Positions 6,848 through 14,175 of a DNA stretch of 18,194 bases are shown here, piece after piece. Under the pieces are notes generated by a model. It did not search any database, had not been told where the DNA came from, and saw nothing but the letters and a program-made list of their open reading frames with translations. The translations under genes were made by a program, and so were the position numbers. The stretch is from assembly GCA_034112085.1 (NCBI GenBank), contig JAWUWD010000049.1, positions 1 to 18,194 of the forward strand. Reading direction: 5' to 3'. Every line of letters starts with the position of its first letter. The stretch's first letter is position 1. Origin of the DNA: JAWUWD01 sp034112085. GTDB taxonomy: Bacteria > Bacteroidota > Bacteroidia > Cytophagales > Cyclobacteriaceae.

Positions 6848-7720
6848 ATGAAAAAATATATAATTTTAACCTTCACACTGCTCAGTTGCATTGGTCTTGC
6901 TATAGCGCAAGATGGTGCAAGTGAAAATGACAGTGGAAGTGACGGTGAAGAGATCGCCAATCAACGCAAGGCTGGCGAATTCACAGGAGCGCTCATGTTT
7001 GGACGCGGCAACTTCTTAGAATCTGGTCAAGGATTGCCTTCGGCACCTGGCTATAATACTGCTAATGGTTGGAGAGTCGATGGGAATGCCCCTTTTGCCA
7101 ATACTGTAGATGCTAATGATAATAACATTGGTAACATGGTAGGCGGTGAAGCGCGTTATTTCGTAACAGATCGGATTGCTGTAAAGTTGAGCGGGGGAGC
7201 GGTTCTTCGCAATACGCCAGCATTGCAAAATGTGGAGTATACGCTTAATGATGCTACTTCTCCTAATTCTACTTGGATTCCACAGTACGGGTCAGTTGTT
7301 GCTGATAATACGGTGGAAACTAATGTGAATCTTGGAGCAGAATACCATTTTTCTTCAAAAGCGAAGAGAATATTTCCTTACTTAGGAGCTAACTTCAATC
7401 ATTATTATTCGAGAAGATCAATGTATGATCCAACGATTGATTATGATGATGGAGACCCTAGTTCATCCACACTCATATATGATGTGGGTGTTAGAACGGT
7501 AGAAGTAGTAGGACTTGGTATGCAAGCTGTTGCAGGTTTGGATTATTATGTGTCAGAGGGAGTTTATGTTGGGGTGGATATCAAGCCCGTAACATTCCTT
7601 TATGCTTATAATTCTAAAAGACCAGCTCCAGGATTACCATTGTTACAAGCAGAGACTTCGACTTGGTCATTCTTTGCACAACCTATGTTCAAGATTGGAT
7701 TTTATATAGGTAGTTTATAG
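6848..7720 (+). CDS. Predicted outer-membrane beta-barrel protein
   Basis: A 290-residue secreted protein. I chose the ATG at 6848 over an in-frame TTG at 6785 because it opens a standard signal peptide (MKKYIILTFTLLSC..., cleavage after AIA before QDG) and avoids the upstream hairpin. A short acidic Ser/Gly/Glu segment follows. The rest has alternating polar/hydrophobic strands with aromatic residues at their ends (EFTGALMFGRG, GGEARYFVTDRIAVKLSGGAVL, TNVNLGAEYHFS, FPYLGANFNHYYSRR, VVGLGMQAVAGLDYYVS, VYVGVDIKPVTFLY, FFAQPMFKIGFYIG), typical of small Bacteroidota porin-like barrels. The loop around nt 7430-7465 is Asp-rich. It is cotranscribed with the acidic lipoprotein (82-base gap, no terminator) and is followed by a strong terminator, so the two probably act together in the outer membrane. 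Ligand and exact family are unknown. Confidence 0.75.
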   Translation: MKKYIILTFTLLSCIGLAIAQDGASENDSGSDGEEIANQRKAGEFTGALMFGRGNFLESGQGLPSAPGYNTANGWRVDGNAPFANTVDANDNNIGNMVGGEARYFVTDRIAVKLSGGAVLRNTPALQNVEYTLNDATSPNSTWIPQYGSVVADNTVETNVNLGAEYHFSSKAKRIFPYLGANFNHYYSRRSMYDPTIDYDDGDPSSSTLIYDVGVRTVEVVGLGMQAVAGLDYYVSEGVYVGVDIKPVTFLYAYNSKRPAPGLPLLQAETSTWSFFAQPMFKIGFYIGSL

Positions 7721-7747
7721 CGATAGAGTTAATTACCTATTGTATGA

Positions 7748-7774
7748 AGGAGCCCAATTGGGCTCCTTTTTTTT
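7748..7774 (+). terminator. Intrinsic terminator after the beta-barrel gene
   Basis: AGGAGCCC-AATT-GGGCTCCT forms a perfect eight-base-pair, GC-rich stem with a four-base loop, followed directly by eight T residues. It closes the lipoprotein/barrel transcription unit 28 bases after the stop codon. Confidence 0.95.
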
Positions 7775-8080
7775 GTTACATAGAGTTTGCTTTTGATCTT
7801 TTTACTGGACATAGTAGATATGTATTATGATATAATCTCAGCCTAGGATTTCTCTACAAGCACGACCTGAAGTGACTTGACATGTCGTTATTGAAGACCA
7901 CAGGTTGAATTACAAGTATGAGGCAGTTGTTGTGAGTTTACTTTGAAATCTGTGGTTCGTATCAAGACATAGCATCGCTGTTGATGGTATATCTCTGATA
8001 ATTCATCACGAAATTTTGAGAGGGTGCTTTATAAAGGAGATTAGTTGGCCTTGGTGTTCTGCCAAAACTTCATGAGATGA
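7775..8080. other. Intergenic region with no convincing gene
   Basis: About 300 bases lie between the terminator and the pabB stop codon. I see no plausible coding sequence. Weak structures only: an inverted repeat ACCACAG / CTGTGGT (7897-7903 and 7950-7956, loop 46 bases) and an eight-base palindrome GACATGTC (about 7879-7886). No clear terminator for pabB is visible on the minus strand. Confidence 0.5.
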
Positions 8081-9367
8081 TTACTTGTCGCTAAGGACTT
8101 GCTGTATTGCCTTAGCTTTGAGCATACACTCATCATACTCACGCTCTGGGTCTGAGTCGTATGTGATAGCGCTGCCTACTTGAAATGACAGGGTCTTGTC
8201 CGCTGCGTGATAGAACATACTTCTGATCACGACATTGAAGTCGAAGTCACCCTCTGGGGTAATATAGCCTACGGCTCCTGAGAACAATCCTCGCTGGCTA
8301 TTTTCATATCTTTCTATAAGGTTCATGGCCATGATCTTAGGCGCTCCAGTCATGCTACCCATTGGGAAGGCATTCTTTATCGCATCGATGAAGTGGGTAT
8401 CTACTCTGAGTTCAGCGGATATCGATGAGATCATCTGATGAAGCTGCTTGAACGGATAGATACCAAACATCTCCTCGACCTTTACACTGCCGGGAGTGGC
8501 AGATTTGGCGAGGTCGTTTCTTACCAGATCTACGATCATCATGTTTTCTGCACGTTCTTTCTCATCATGCTTGAGTTGATATTGAAAGATGACATCCTCT
8601 TCCGGAGTAGCTCCTCGCTTTATGGTTCCTTTGATAGGTTGAGAGATGAGTCGGTTCTTAGTCTTCTTGATGAATCGCTCAGGAGAGGCACAGATCAAGT
8701 ATTGATCATTGATCCGTTGAAATACTGAAAATGGAGTGGGAGAGTAGGCGGTTAGTTGTTCGTAAAGTTGGGCAGGGTTGGCATCAACTTGCTGGGCATA
8801 GAATTCCATGCAGTAGTTCAGCTCATATACATCACCAGATACGATATGTTCTTGGATAGTTTTCACATGGGCTATATATTCTTCCTTGCTGACGGCTGCT
8901 GTAATATTTATCGAGTGCTTAGTCTCGTTTTCGATAAGGGCACGACCATTTATTACGGAGAATAATTGATCTGGTGAAGTAAAGCTCGATATAATGACTT
9001 TTCCTTTTTGAAAATGTATCAGATGTTTGGGGATATAGAAATAGGCCGGATAAAAACCCTTTCTATCTTGATTATTGCTTTGTAGATCTTCAAGTTGATT
9101 TTTGAGGTCATAACCTAGATATCCGATCAGCCAGTCTTTTTCTAAGTTGTAAGCGTTCTTTAGTGACTCAAACGTATCAGTATCATCTAATTCAATTCTT
9201 CTTTCACATCCTATTGCCATGAAGTGCTCAAATGCCTCAAATGGGTATTGTATGTCATTGGAATTGAAATAGGAGAAATGATCATATTCTTCTGCCCAAG
9301 CGAGTGTCTTCTTGATAAAGGCAGGAACGTCCTCTATTGAATATGTTTTTTGTTGTCTGATGCTCAT
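8081..9367 (-). CDS. pabB: Aminodeoxychorismate synthase component I (PabB)
   Basis: A 428-residue chorismate-binding enzyme that, with a glutamine amidotransferase partner (PabA/TrpG, not in the window), converts chorismate to 4-amino-4-deoxychorismate for folate synthesis. The chorismate-binding domain fills the C-terminal two thirds: VYELNYCMEF, ASPERFIKK, PIKGT, MIVDLVRNDL, a PMGSMTGAPK loop (usual form PGGS-TGAPK), and GLFSGAVGY...FNVVIRSM. The Lys of PIKGT is the residue that separates PabB from anthranilate synthase TrpE, which has PIAGT, so I prefer pabB over trpE. The N-terminal third is shorter and more divergent than in E. coli, as is common in this phylum. It stands alone, convergent to the barrel gene and divergent from the histidine kinase. 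Confidence 0.9.
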   Translation of the reverse strand: MSIRQQKTYSIEDVPAFIKKTLAWAEEYDHFSYFNSNDIQYPFEAFEHFMAIGCERRIELDDTDTFESLKNAYNLEKDWLIGYLGYDLKNQLEDLQSNNQDRKGFYPAYFYIPKHLIHFQKGKVIISSFTSPDQLFSVINGRALIENETKHSINITAAVSKEEYIAHVKTIQEHIVSGDVYELNYCMEFYAQQVDANPAQLYEQLTAYSPTPFSVFQRINDQYLICASPERFIKKTKNRLISQPIKGTIKRGATPEEDVIFQYQLKHDEKERAENMMIVDLVRNDLAKSATPGSVKVEEMFGIYPFKQLHQMISSISAELRVDTHFIDAIKNAFPMGSMTGAPKIMAMNLIERYENSQRGLFSGAVGYITPEGDFDFNVVIRSMFYHAADKTLSFQVGSAITYDSDPEREYDECMLKAKAIQQVLSDK

Positions 9368-9377
9368 ACTATTTCCA

Positions 9378-9385
9378 CAAATATA
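9378..9385 (-). promoter_or_regulatory. Candidate -7 element upstream of pabB
   Basis: The minus strand reads TATATTTG, an exact TAnnTTTG match, starting ten bases upstream of the pabB ATG. If used, the mRNA leader would be only a few bases. No good -33 element is seen, so the site may be a chance match in A/T-rich DNA. Confidence 0.3.
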
Positions 9386-9492
9386 TAAATTGCTTACAAC
9401 TCATCTCTGATATTCGACAATTGGGTAAATTAAACTTGCCAATGCATCGGGATAGTACTTGATTTGATTTTTGATAATGAGACAATGAGATT

Positions 9493-10563
9493 ATGATATC
9501 ACTAAAGCCCAACTTTCGCAAATATGAACTGGATAAAAGCTGGCAGGAGCATCTTCTAGAATGTTTCTATTTGAGTCTTTTGGGATTGGCTATGGGCTAC
9601 TACTTCTGTAGTTCCTGCTATCAAGATTGGTATAAGTTTTTAGTACTGTATGTGCTATCTGGAGGTATATGGATTAGCCAATGGAAAGGACATTCCTTAA
9701 TCCATGCTTATTTAGATAACATCTATCCCTGGTTTGATCGAATGGGAGTAAGGGCTTTACTGACCATCGTTCAAGTATTTGTATATACCGTAGCATCAAT
9801 CACTCTAGTACATGCATTTGTAGAGTTTGTCATGGGTGCTAATACAGGGTACTTCACCATCGATGGATTCATCAGAATGAACCTTATTTCTATCATCATT
9901 GGGACATTTATTACGCTAACTTCTCTGAGTAGTCAATTTCTCCGATCTTGGAGACAGTCGGAAATTAATGCTGAAAAGCTAAAAGCAGCACATTTGACTT
10001 CTCAGTTTGAGACGCTCAAAAACCAAGTCAATCCACACTTTTTATTCAATAGTCTCAATGTATTGACCAACTTGGTGTATGAAGATCAGGATACTGCTGC
10101 CAAATTCATCAAACAGCTATCCCATGTATATCGGTATGTATTAGAAAGTAAGGATAAGAATTTAGTACCATTGAACGATGAGATGGATTTTATAAAATCA
10201 TTTGTGTTTTTACAACAAATGAGATTTGGAGATAACTTAAAAGTGAATTTCGATCTTCCTGTTGATATAAATGATTACCAGATACCACCATTGGCACTGC
10301 AAATGTTGATTGAAAATGCAATCAAGCATAACATTGTATCAAAACAGGATCCATTGAATGTAGAGGTCAAAGTAACCGATAGTGACATGATTGTTGTAGA
10401 AAATAATTTACAGAAAAAGAACATTAGCGCTGAAGAGTCTTCTGGCATAGGGCTAAAAAATGTCATTGAGCGTTACCAGTATATTTCTAAACGCAGTGTC
10501 GAAATATTGGAAGATAATCACACTTTTCTAGTTAAACTGCCTTTGATAAAAACTCAAGAATAA
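9493..10563 (+). CDS. LytS/YehU-type sensor histidine kinase
   Basis: A 356-residue membrane kinase. Four hydrophobic helices occupy residues about 22-42, 47-63, 86-114 and 126-148, with short loops and no extracellular sensor domain. A coiled linker leads to the His_kinase (PF06580-type) phospho-acceptor box, with His182 in NQVNPHFLFNSLN, the hallmark of the LytS/YehU group. The ATPase part has the N-box PPLALQMLIENAIKHN and a short G-box SSGIGLKNVIERY. The gene ends 10 bases before a LytTR response regulator, so they form one operon and a cognate pair. The signal is unknown; the compact membrane part suggests sensing of a membrane or small hydrophobic cue, or of a partner membrane protein. 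Confidence 0.94.
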   Translation: MISLKPNFRKYELDKSWQEHLLECFYLSLLGLAMGYYFCSSCYQDWYKFLVLYVLSGGIWISQWKGHSLIHAYLDNIYPWFDRMGVRALLTIVQVFVYTVASITLVHAFVEFVMGANTGYFTIDGFIRMNLISIIIGTFITLTSLSSQFLRSWRQSEINAEKLKAAHLTSQFETLKNQVNPHFLFNSLNVLTNLVYEDQDTAAKFIKQLSHVYRYVLESKDKNLVPLNDEMDFIKSFVFLQQMRFGDNLKVNFDLPVDINDYQIPPLALQMLIENAIKHNIVSKQDPLNVEVKVTDSDMIVVENNLQKKNISAEESSGIGLKNVIERYQYISKRSVEILEDNHTFLVKLPLIKTQE

Positions 10564-10573
10564 TCTCAAGATA

Positions 10574-11326
10574 ATGAATGTACTTATCATAGAAGACGAA
10601 ATATTAGCTGCCAATCGATTGGGAAAAATATTAACTGAATTGGACTCTACAATTAGTATTATTGACAAACTGGATACTGTTCAGGGAGCTGTTTCGTGGC
10701 TTATGGCCAATGAAGAGGTGGATTTGATTTTTCTAGATATCCAATTGGCAGATGGGATGAGCTTTGAGATATTTGAGTTAGTAGAAGTGACCACTCCTAT
10801 AATATTCACTACTGCCTATGATCAATATGCACTAGATGCTTTCAAAGTGAATAGTATTGATTATTTGCTAAAGCCAATTATGAAAGAAGATGTGTCATTG
10901 GCTTTAAAGAAATATCATCAACGAATAGCTAAAGATGATTTTGATAAAAATCAAATTTCAGCACTCGTAAAGACATTTACCAAACAGTATAAAAATCGTT
11001 TTTTGATCAAGATCGGAGAACATATTAAGTCTATTGCGACTAATGATATTGGGTTTTTCTATAGTCAGGAAAAAGCTACTTACAGCATGACATCAACCGG
11101 CCAAAGATATTTGTTGGATTACTCATTGGAGCAATTGGCTCCCATGGTTGATCCACAGCGTTTTTTTAGGATCAATCGAGCATATTTAGTATCGATGGAT
11201 GCAGTAGTAGATATTATTGCCTATACCAATAGTCGATTGAAACTAGTACTCCATTATAGTAGTGAGACTGAAATCATAGTAAGTCGTGAAAGAGTTAACG
11301 ATTTTAAAAAGTGGCTAGATCAATGA
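10574..11326 (+). CDS. LytTR-family response regulator
   Basis: A 250-residue response regulator. The receiver domain (about 1-120) keeps the acidic pocket (EDE at 7-9), the phospho-acceptor Asp55 in LIFLDIQLADG, the Thr of IIFTTAYDQYA (about 79-80) and Lys100 in DYLLKPI. After a Lys-rich linker, a C-terminal LytTR DNA-binding domain (about 140-248) shows FLIKIGEHIKSI, the IGFFYSQEKATY strand, FFRINRAYLVS and VSRERVNDFKKWL. LytTR proteins bind tandem 9-bp direct repeats with 12-13-bp spacing. It is cotranscribed with the LytS-type kinase just upstream. Its stop overlaps the convergent sigma-factor operon by seven bases. Targets are unknown. Confidence 0.96.
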   Translation: MNVLIIEDEILAANRLGKILTELDSTISIIDKLDTVQGAVSWLMANEEVDLIFLDIQLADGMSFEIFELVEVTTPIIFTTAYDQYALDAFKVNSIDYLLKPIMKEDVSLALKKYHQRIAKDDFDKNQISALVKTFTKQYKNRFLIKIGEHIKSIATNDIGFFYSQEKATYSMTSTGQRYLLDYSLEQLAPMVDPQRFFRINRAYLVSMDAVVDIIAYTNSRLKLVLHYSSETEIIVSRERVNDFKKWLDQ

Positions 11327-11330
11327 TCTA
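11316..11330. repeat. Palindrome at the convergent gene overlap
   Basis: TAGATC-AAT-GATCTA is a perfect six-base inverted repeat spanning both stop codons of the converging response-regulator and membrane-protein genes. It lacks a T-run on either side, so it is a weak candidate for a bidirectional terminator at best. Confidence 0.35.
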
Positions 11331-11895
11331 ATTCTTTCATAATCTCTTCAATTACTCTTATTTGATTTCCAAATAGTCGTTCAAAAAGCCAATTGGTAAA
11401 AAAGAAACTTACTAAACTGATCAATATCCCTATCCCAACTTGGATGAAAGTAATGTTATCAATTGCACCAGATAATATGGACTGGAGATATAAATAAAAC
11501 CCTAAGAACAAGATGGGAATGCCAATAATGTTGAGTCGCTTACTTAGTTTGAGTGACTTCAATTTGTTCTTCAGGATGTCTAATATGTTATCTTTGTTGA
11601 AATCGTGTTTGCTAGACAATTGTCGCTTTCCATAATATTGGATAGCTAAGTACGCCATCATCACGGATATAATTGTGATAACAGAATTCCTATTAGCTAA
11701 GTCCAGTACAAAGGTCATAGCTATGAAAAATGATGAAACCATCAACATGATTAATACATCAAGTCTCAAAATTCGATTAATTTTTGCTAATACATTTTCT
11801 GATTTAGCGATAAGCAGGCTATTCAACTGAGCTTCATCCAATCGTTGCTCATCAGCGACTTGATGACTATTCCATATTTCTTGTAATTCATCCAT
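11320..11895 (-). CDS. Four-helix membrane protein, probable anti-sigma factor
   Basis: A 191-residue protein with a soluble N-terminal segment of about 45 residues (MDELQEIWNSHQ...) followed by four predicted membrane helices (about residues 46-68, 72-90, 118-137 and 146-168) and a short charged tail. The start overlaps the upstream ECF sigma-factor gene by eight bases, so the two are translationally coupled. The position and the cytoplasmic N-terminus that could hold a sigma factor argue for a membrane anti-sigma factor. It has no zinc-binding HxxxCxxC motif and no FecR domain, so it is not of the common types. It also overlaps the convergent response regulator gene by seven bases. The anti-sigma role is inferred from context. 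Confidence 0.65.
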   Translation of the reverse strand: MDELQEIWNSHQVADEQRLDEAQLNSLLIAKSENVLAKINRILRLDVLIMLMVSSFFIAMTFVLDLANRNSVITIISVMMAYLAIQYYGKRQLSSKHDFNKDNILDILKNKLKSLKLSKRLNIIGIPILFLGFYLYLQSILSGAIDNITFIQVGIGILISLVSFFFTNWLFERLFGNQIRVIEEIMKELDH

Positions 11896-12376
11896 TTTGT
11901 ATATGCATGATAGTTTTTAGTTGCTTTTTAATGCGATTTATCCTAACCCCAACATTGGATTCAGTGATTCCCATCATATTGGAAATATCCTGATAACTAT
12001 GTTTTTCGAGATGTAGGAGCGTAATCGCTTTATCGATATTGTTTAGTTGACTTATTGCAGTATTTAACCTTTGGTAATCTTCTTCCTGATAACGATCAGG
12101 AAGCTCTTGAAAACTGAGTAACTCTTTCACATGGTATTGATGATTTAATAGTCGCTTAGATTTATTAAGATGTGTTATAGCAGTATGCAGTGCTATTTTA
12201 TACATCCATGTTGATAATTTGGATTTTGATTGAAACTGATCGATGGACTTCCATATTTGAATTAATATTTCTTGAAAAAGATCTTCTCGATCTTCATTAG
12301 TATCAGTGTATAAATGACAGACTTTGTGAAGAATATTCTGGTTCTGAGAAATTATTTTCAGAAAGTCTGTTTTCAT
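11888..12376 (-). CDS. ECF-type RNA polymerase sigma factor
   Basis: A 162-residue sigma-70 family factor of the extracytoplasmic-function group. Region 2 (about residues 10-80) shows the core-binding pattern DREDLFQEILIQIWKSIDQF and the promoter-melting part SKLSTWMYKIALHTAITHLNK. Region 4 (about 105-158) carries AITLLHLEKHSYQDISNMMG and the recognition helix ITESNVGVRINRIKKQLK. Regions 1.1 and 3 are absent, as expected for ECF factors. It is coupled to the four-helix membrane protein downstream and divergent from a small exported protein across a 158-bp gap that holds a 33-bp inverted repeat. ECF factors often activate their own promoter; no experimental target is visible. Confidence 0.95.
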   Translation of the reverse strand: MKTDFLKIISQNQNILHKVCHLYTDTNEDREDLFQEILIQIWKSIDQFQSKSKLSTWMYKIALHTAITHLNKSKRLLNHQYHVKELLSFQELPDRYQEEDYQRLNTAISQLNNIDKAITLLHLEKHSYQDISNMMGITESNVGVRINRIKKQLKTIMHIQNG

Positions 12377-12425
12377 TTTTTATTTGTTAGTGTGCTCTTC
12401 AGTGTATTTATTACACGCAAATGAG

Positions 12426-12458
12426 AATATATTTGTCATTTATAATGGCAAATATATT
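12426..12458. promoter_or_regulatory. 33-bp inverted repeat between divergent sigma-factor and exported-protein genes
   Basis: The arms are AATATATTTG-T-CATT and AATG-G-CAAATATATT: 14 of 15 pairs match around a three-base centre TAT (12441-12443). Each arm contains TATATTTG, a match to the -7 consensus, pointing toward the centre and so onward to the gene on the far side (12428-12435 rightward; 12456-12449 leftward). Flanking ACGCA (12415-12419) and TGCGT (12462-12466) extend the symmetry with a small offset. This could be overlapping divergent promoters, an operator, or both. Confidence 0.6.
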
Positions 12459-12534
12459 ACATGCGTTGGTGACACACTTGACTATTTCATCAATTAACAC
12501 TAAATTTCTTTTCTAAAACTAAAACCTAATCAAG

Positions 12535-12978
12535 TTGAATACGTTCAAAAAGAGTTTTTTTTGTTTAGCAGTGCTTTTTTCACTGCTTGTTATGAGTAGT
12601 TTTGATTCGAATACTGGAGCAATACAGTATTATAAAGGTTCCATTGGTAGCAATACTCAAATTCAATTGAATATTCAAATTGAAGGAGAATCAGTAATGG
12701 GCTCATTTATATATGAAGACAGTGGTGAAGTCTTAGTCCTAAAAGGAATGATAGGTGAGTCATCACAATCTATCGCGTTAGATGTGATCAATGATAGTGA
12801 CGTTCATATTGCTCAAATACAGGCACATTACTATACCAATGAGCTGGATGAAATCATAGCCGTCAAGGGAGCGTTTATTGATTTGAAGACAGGTAGAAGA
12901 CAGCTGATAGATCTAGAGAAAATTGCTGAGTATGTAGCAACTGTAAATTCAATCGATCAATCGTCAGATAGATTCTAA
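12535..12978 (+). CDS. Small exported protein of unknown function (TTG start)
   Basis: A 147-residue protein with a signal peptide: basic NTFKKS, hydrophobic FFCLAVLFSLLVMSS, then FDSNTG. The start must be TTG at 12535, because an in-frame stop lies at 12520-12522 and the next ATG would remove most of the signal peptide. The mature part has strand-like segments, IQYYKGSIGSNTQIQLNIQI then GESVMGSFIYEDSGEVLVLKG. This Y-x-G-x-IG...I-x-L...G-x-V-x-G-x-F/Y pattern resembles sequences I have seen in small Bacteroidota exported proteins, but I cannot name the family. It diverges from the ECF sigma operon and shares a palindromic control region with it, so it is a candidate target. An intrinsic terminator follows. 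Confidence 0.75.
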   Translation: MNTFKKSFFCLAVLFSLLVMSSFDSNTGAIQYYKGSIGSNTQIQLNIQIEGESVMGSFIYEDSGEVLVLKGMIGESSQSIALDVINDSDVHIAQIQAHYYTNELDEIIAVKGAFIDLKTGRRQLIDLEKIAEYVATVNSIDQSSDRF

Positions 12979-12998
12979 TAGAGAAAAGATATAAATTG

Positions 12999-13028
12999 AA
13001 ACCTTGATACTTTTGTCAAGGTTTTTTT
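12999..13028 (+). terminator. Intrinsic terminator after the small exported protein
   Basis: AAACCTTGA (12999-13007) pairs with TCAAGGTTT (13016-13024) around an eight-base loop, followed by T residues to 13028. The stem is nine pairs. The minus-strand side lacks a good T-run, so it acts mainly for the plus-strand gene. Confidence 0.88.
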
Positions 13029-13068
13029 GTGTCTAATAATTTCTGTTTGGGATGCTTTAATGGTCAGG

Positions 13069-13198
13069 TTATAGGTCCCAATCCCAGAAATTTACAGAAG
13101 ATACAAGTACTTTGACTAGCACTTCGTCCCCTTTGGTGGTGAGTCTTTTTATTTAAGGCATCAGAGGTGTCATATTGTTCGTAGAATGCAGCTTTCAT
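13069..13198 (-). pseudogene. Decayed N-terminal remnant of a second MDR/quinone-oxidoreductase gene
   Basis: An ATG overlaps the stop of the upstream dehydrogenase gene by one base (TAATG). It opens MKAAFYEQYDTSDALNK, the typical start of a medium-chain dehydrogenase of the quinone-oxidoreductase group (compare MKAILWKEYGSADLLQV of the neighbour). At a run of five A residues (about 13143-13147 on the plus strand) the frame is lost. Removing one A restores RLTTKGDEVLVKVLVSSVNF then WDWDL, the normal continuation, before a TAA stop at 13069-13071. The rest of the gene (about 280 residues) is absent. This is best read as a frameshifted and truncated tandem paralogue. A sequencing error could explain the frameshift but not the missing remainder. 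Confidence 0.75.
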
Positions 13199-14175
13199 TA
13201 TTGTTGGTTTATATTAATGCTAACATGACCAATTTTCTCTCCTCCTTCGACATATTTGTGAGCCTCTGACATCTCCTCCAAGGCATAAGTTCTATCAATA
13301 ATTGATTTCAACTCGCCAGATTGTAAGAGCTGAGCGAGGTATTCCAAGTCTTTTATATTTTCGCTGGCTAGTTGAAAAATAAATTTTTTACTAGAAGATA
13401 GTGATACTAAAGTTCCTTGAATGACTTGTTTTACCCAAGGAGTAGCTAAGATATAACGTCCATTGTTAGTGAGTGCTTTCATGTTGTGCGTCACAGAGTT
13501 TTTGCCTGCAATATCAATGATGACATCATATTTGATTGTATCATTGACAAAATCTTGCTTTGTATAATCGATGACATGATCAGCGCCTATGGTTCTTAGT
13601 AACTCCAATTTATCACCACTGTCAATAGCTGTGATCTCTGCACGCAATATTTTTACTAGTTGTACCGCATAGGTGCCAAAACAACCTGCAGCTCCTATAA
13701 TTAGAACTTTTTGCTCTGGCTGAATGTTTCCTTTTCTAACATAGTGCAAGGCATTTGAGCCTCCAGTGGGTAGTGTTGCCGCTTCATTGTAACTAACGTT
13801 TGTAGGTTTTTTGATAGTAAAAGATGATTCTTTTACACATTTATACTCTGCATATGCACTTAGTCCAAGACCAGTACCGCAGATTACGTCATCCCCAACA
13901 TTATATCCGGTAATATCCTTACCAATACGTTCTACCACACCGGATAACTCCATGCCTAGGATTTTTTTTCTGGGCTTGAAAAATCCCATATAGATTCGAA
14001 CAGGTAACCAAAATAACACGTGCATGTCAAACCTCCTAAGCTCACAATCCCCTGGAGTAACGGAAGCTGCTTTGACTTTTACTAACAGTTCATTATCCTT
14101 AGGTATGGGCTTTGCGACCTCTCCAACCTGTAGAAGGTCAGCACTACCATATTCTTTCCAAAGTATTGCTTTCAT
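13198..14175 (-). CDS. NAD(P)-dependent zinc-independent alcohol dehydrogenase / quinone oxidoreductase family protein
   Basis: A 325-residue member of the medium-chain dehydrogenase/reductase superfamily, quinone-oxidoreductase branch. The GroES-like N-terminal domain shows LLVKVKAASVTPGDCELRR, ILGMELSGVVERIGKDITGY and NVGDDVICGTG. The Rossmann domain contains VLIIGAAGCFGTYAVQLVK (AAGxxG nucleotide-binding motif, with Cys-Phe where Gly-Val is usual) and GADHVIDYTKQDF. The catalytic and structural zinc ligands of true alcohol dehydrogenases are missing. The C-terminus ends at the usual HKYVEGGEKIGHVSI pattern, so the gene is complete. The substrate is unknown; family members reduce quinones, enones or related electrophiles with NADPH. 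It is followed at once by a broken paralogue on the same strand. Confidence 0.9.
   Translation of the reverse strand: MKAILWKEYGSADLLQVGEVAKPIPKDNELLVKVKAASVTPGDCELRRFDMHVLFWLPVRIYMGFFKPRKKILGMELSGVVERIGKDITGYNVGDDVICGTGLGLSAYAEYKCVKESSFTIKKPTNVSYNEAATLPTGGSNALHYVRKGNIQPEQKVLIIGAAGCFGTYAVQLVKILRAEITAIDSGDKLELLRTIGADHVIDYTKQDFVNDTIKYDVIIDIAGKNSVTHNMKALTNNGRYILATPWVKQVIQGTLVSLSSSKKFIFQLASENIKDLEYLAQLLQSGELKSIIDRTYALEEMSEAHKYVEGGEKIGHVSININQQ

Noticed and set aside
7897..7956. Small RNA or structured element from ACCACAG/CTGTGGT
   Set aside because: Seven-base arms with a 46-base loop are easily expected by chance and no promoter or terminator frames them.
8081..9367. Anthranilate synthase component I (trpE) or isochorismate synthase
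   Set aside because: The PIKGT motif with Lys is the PabB form; TrpE has PIAGT, and no trp genes are adjacent.
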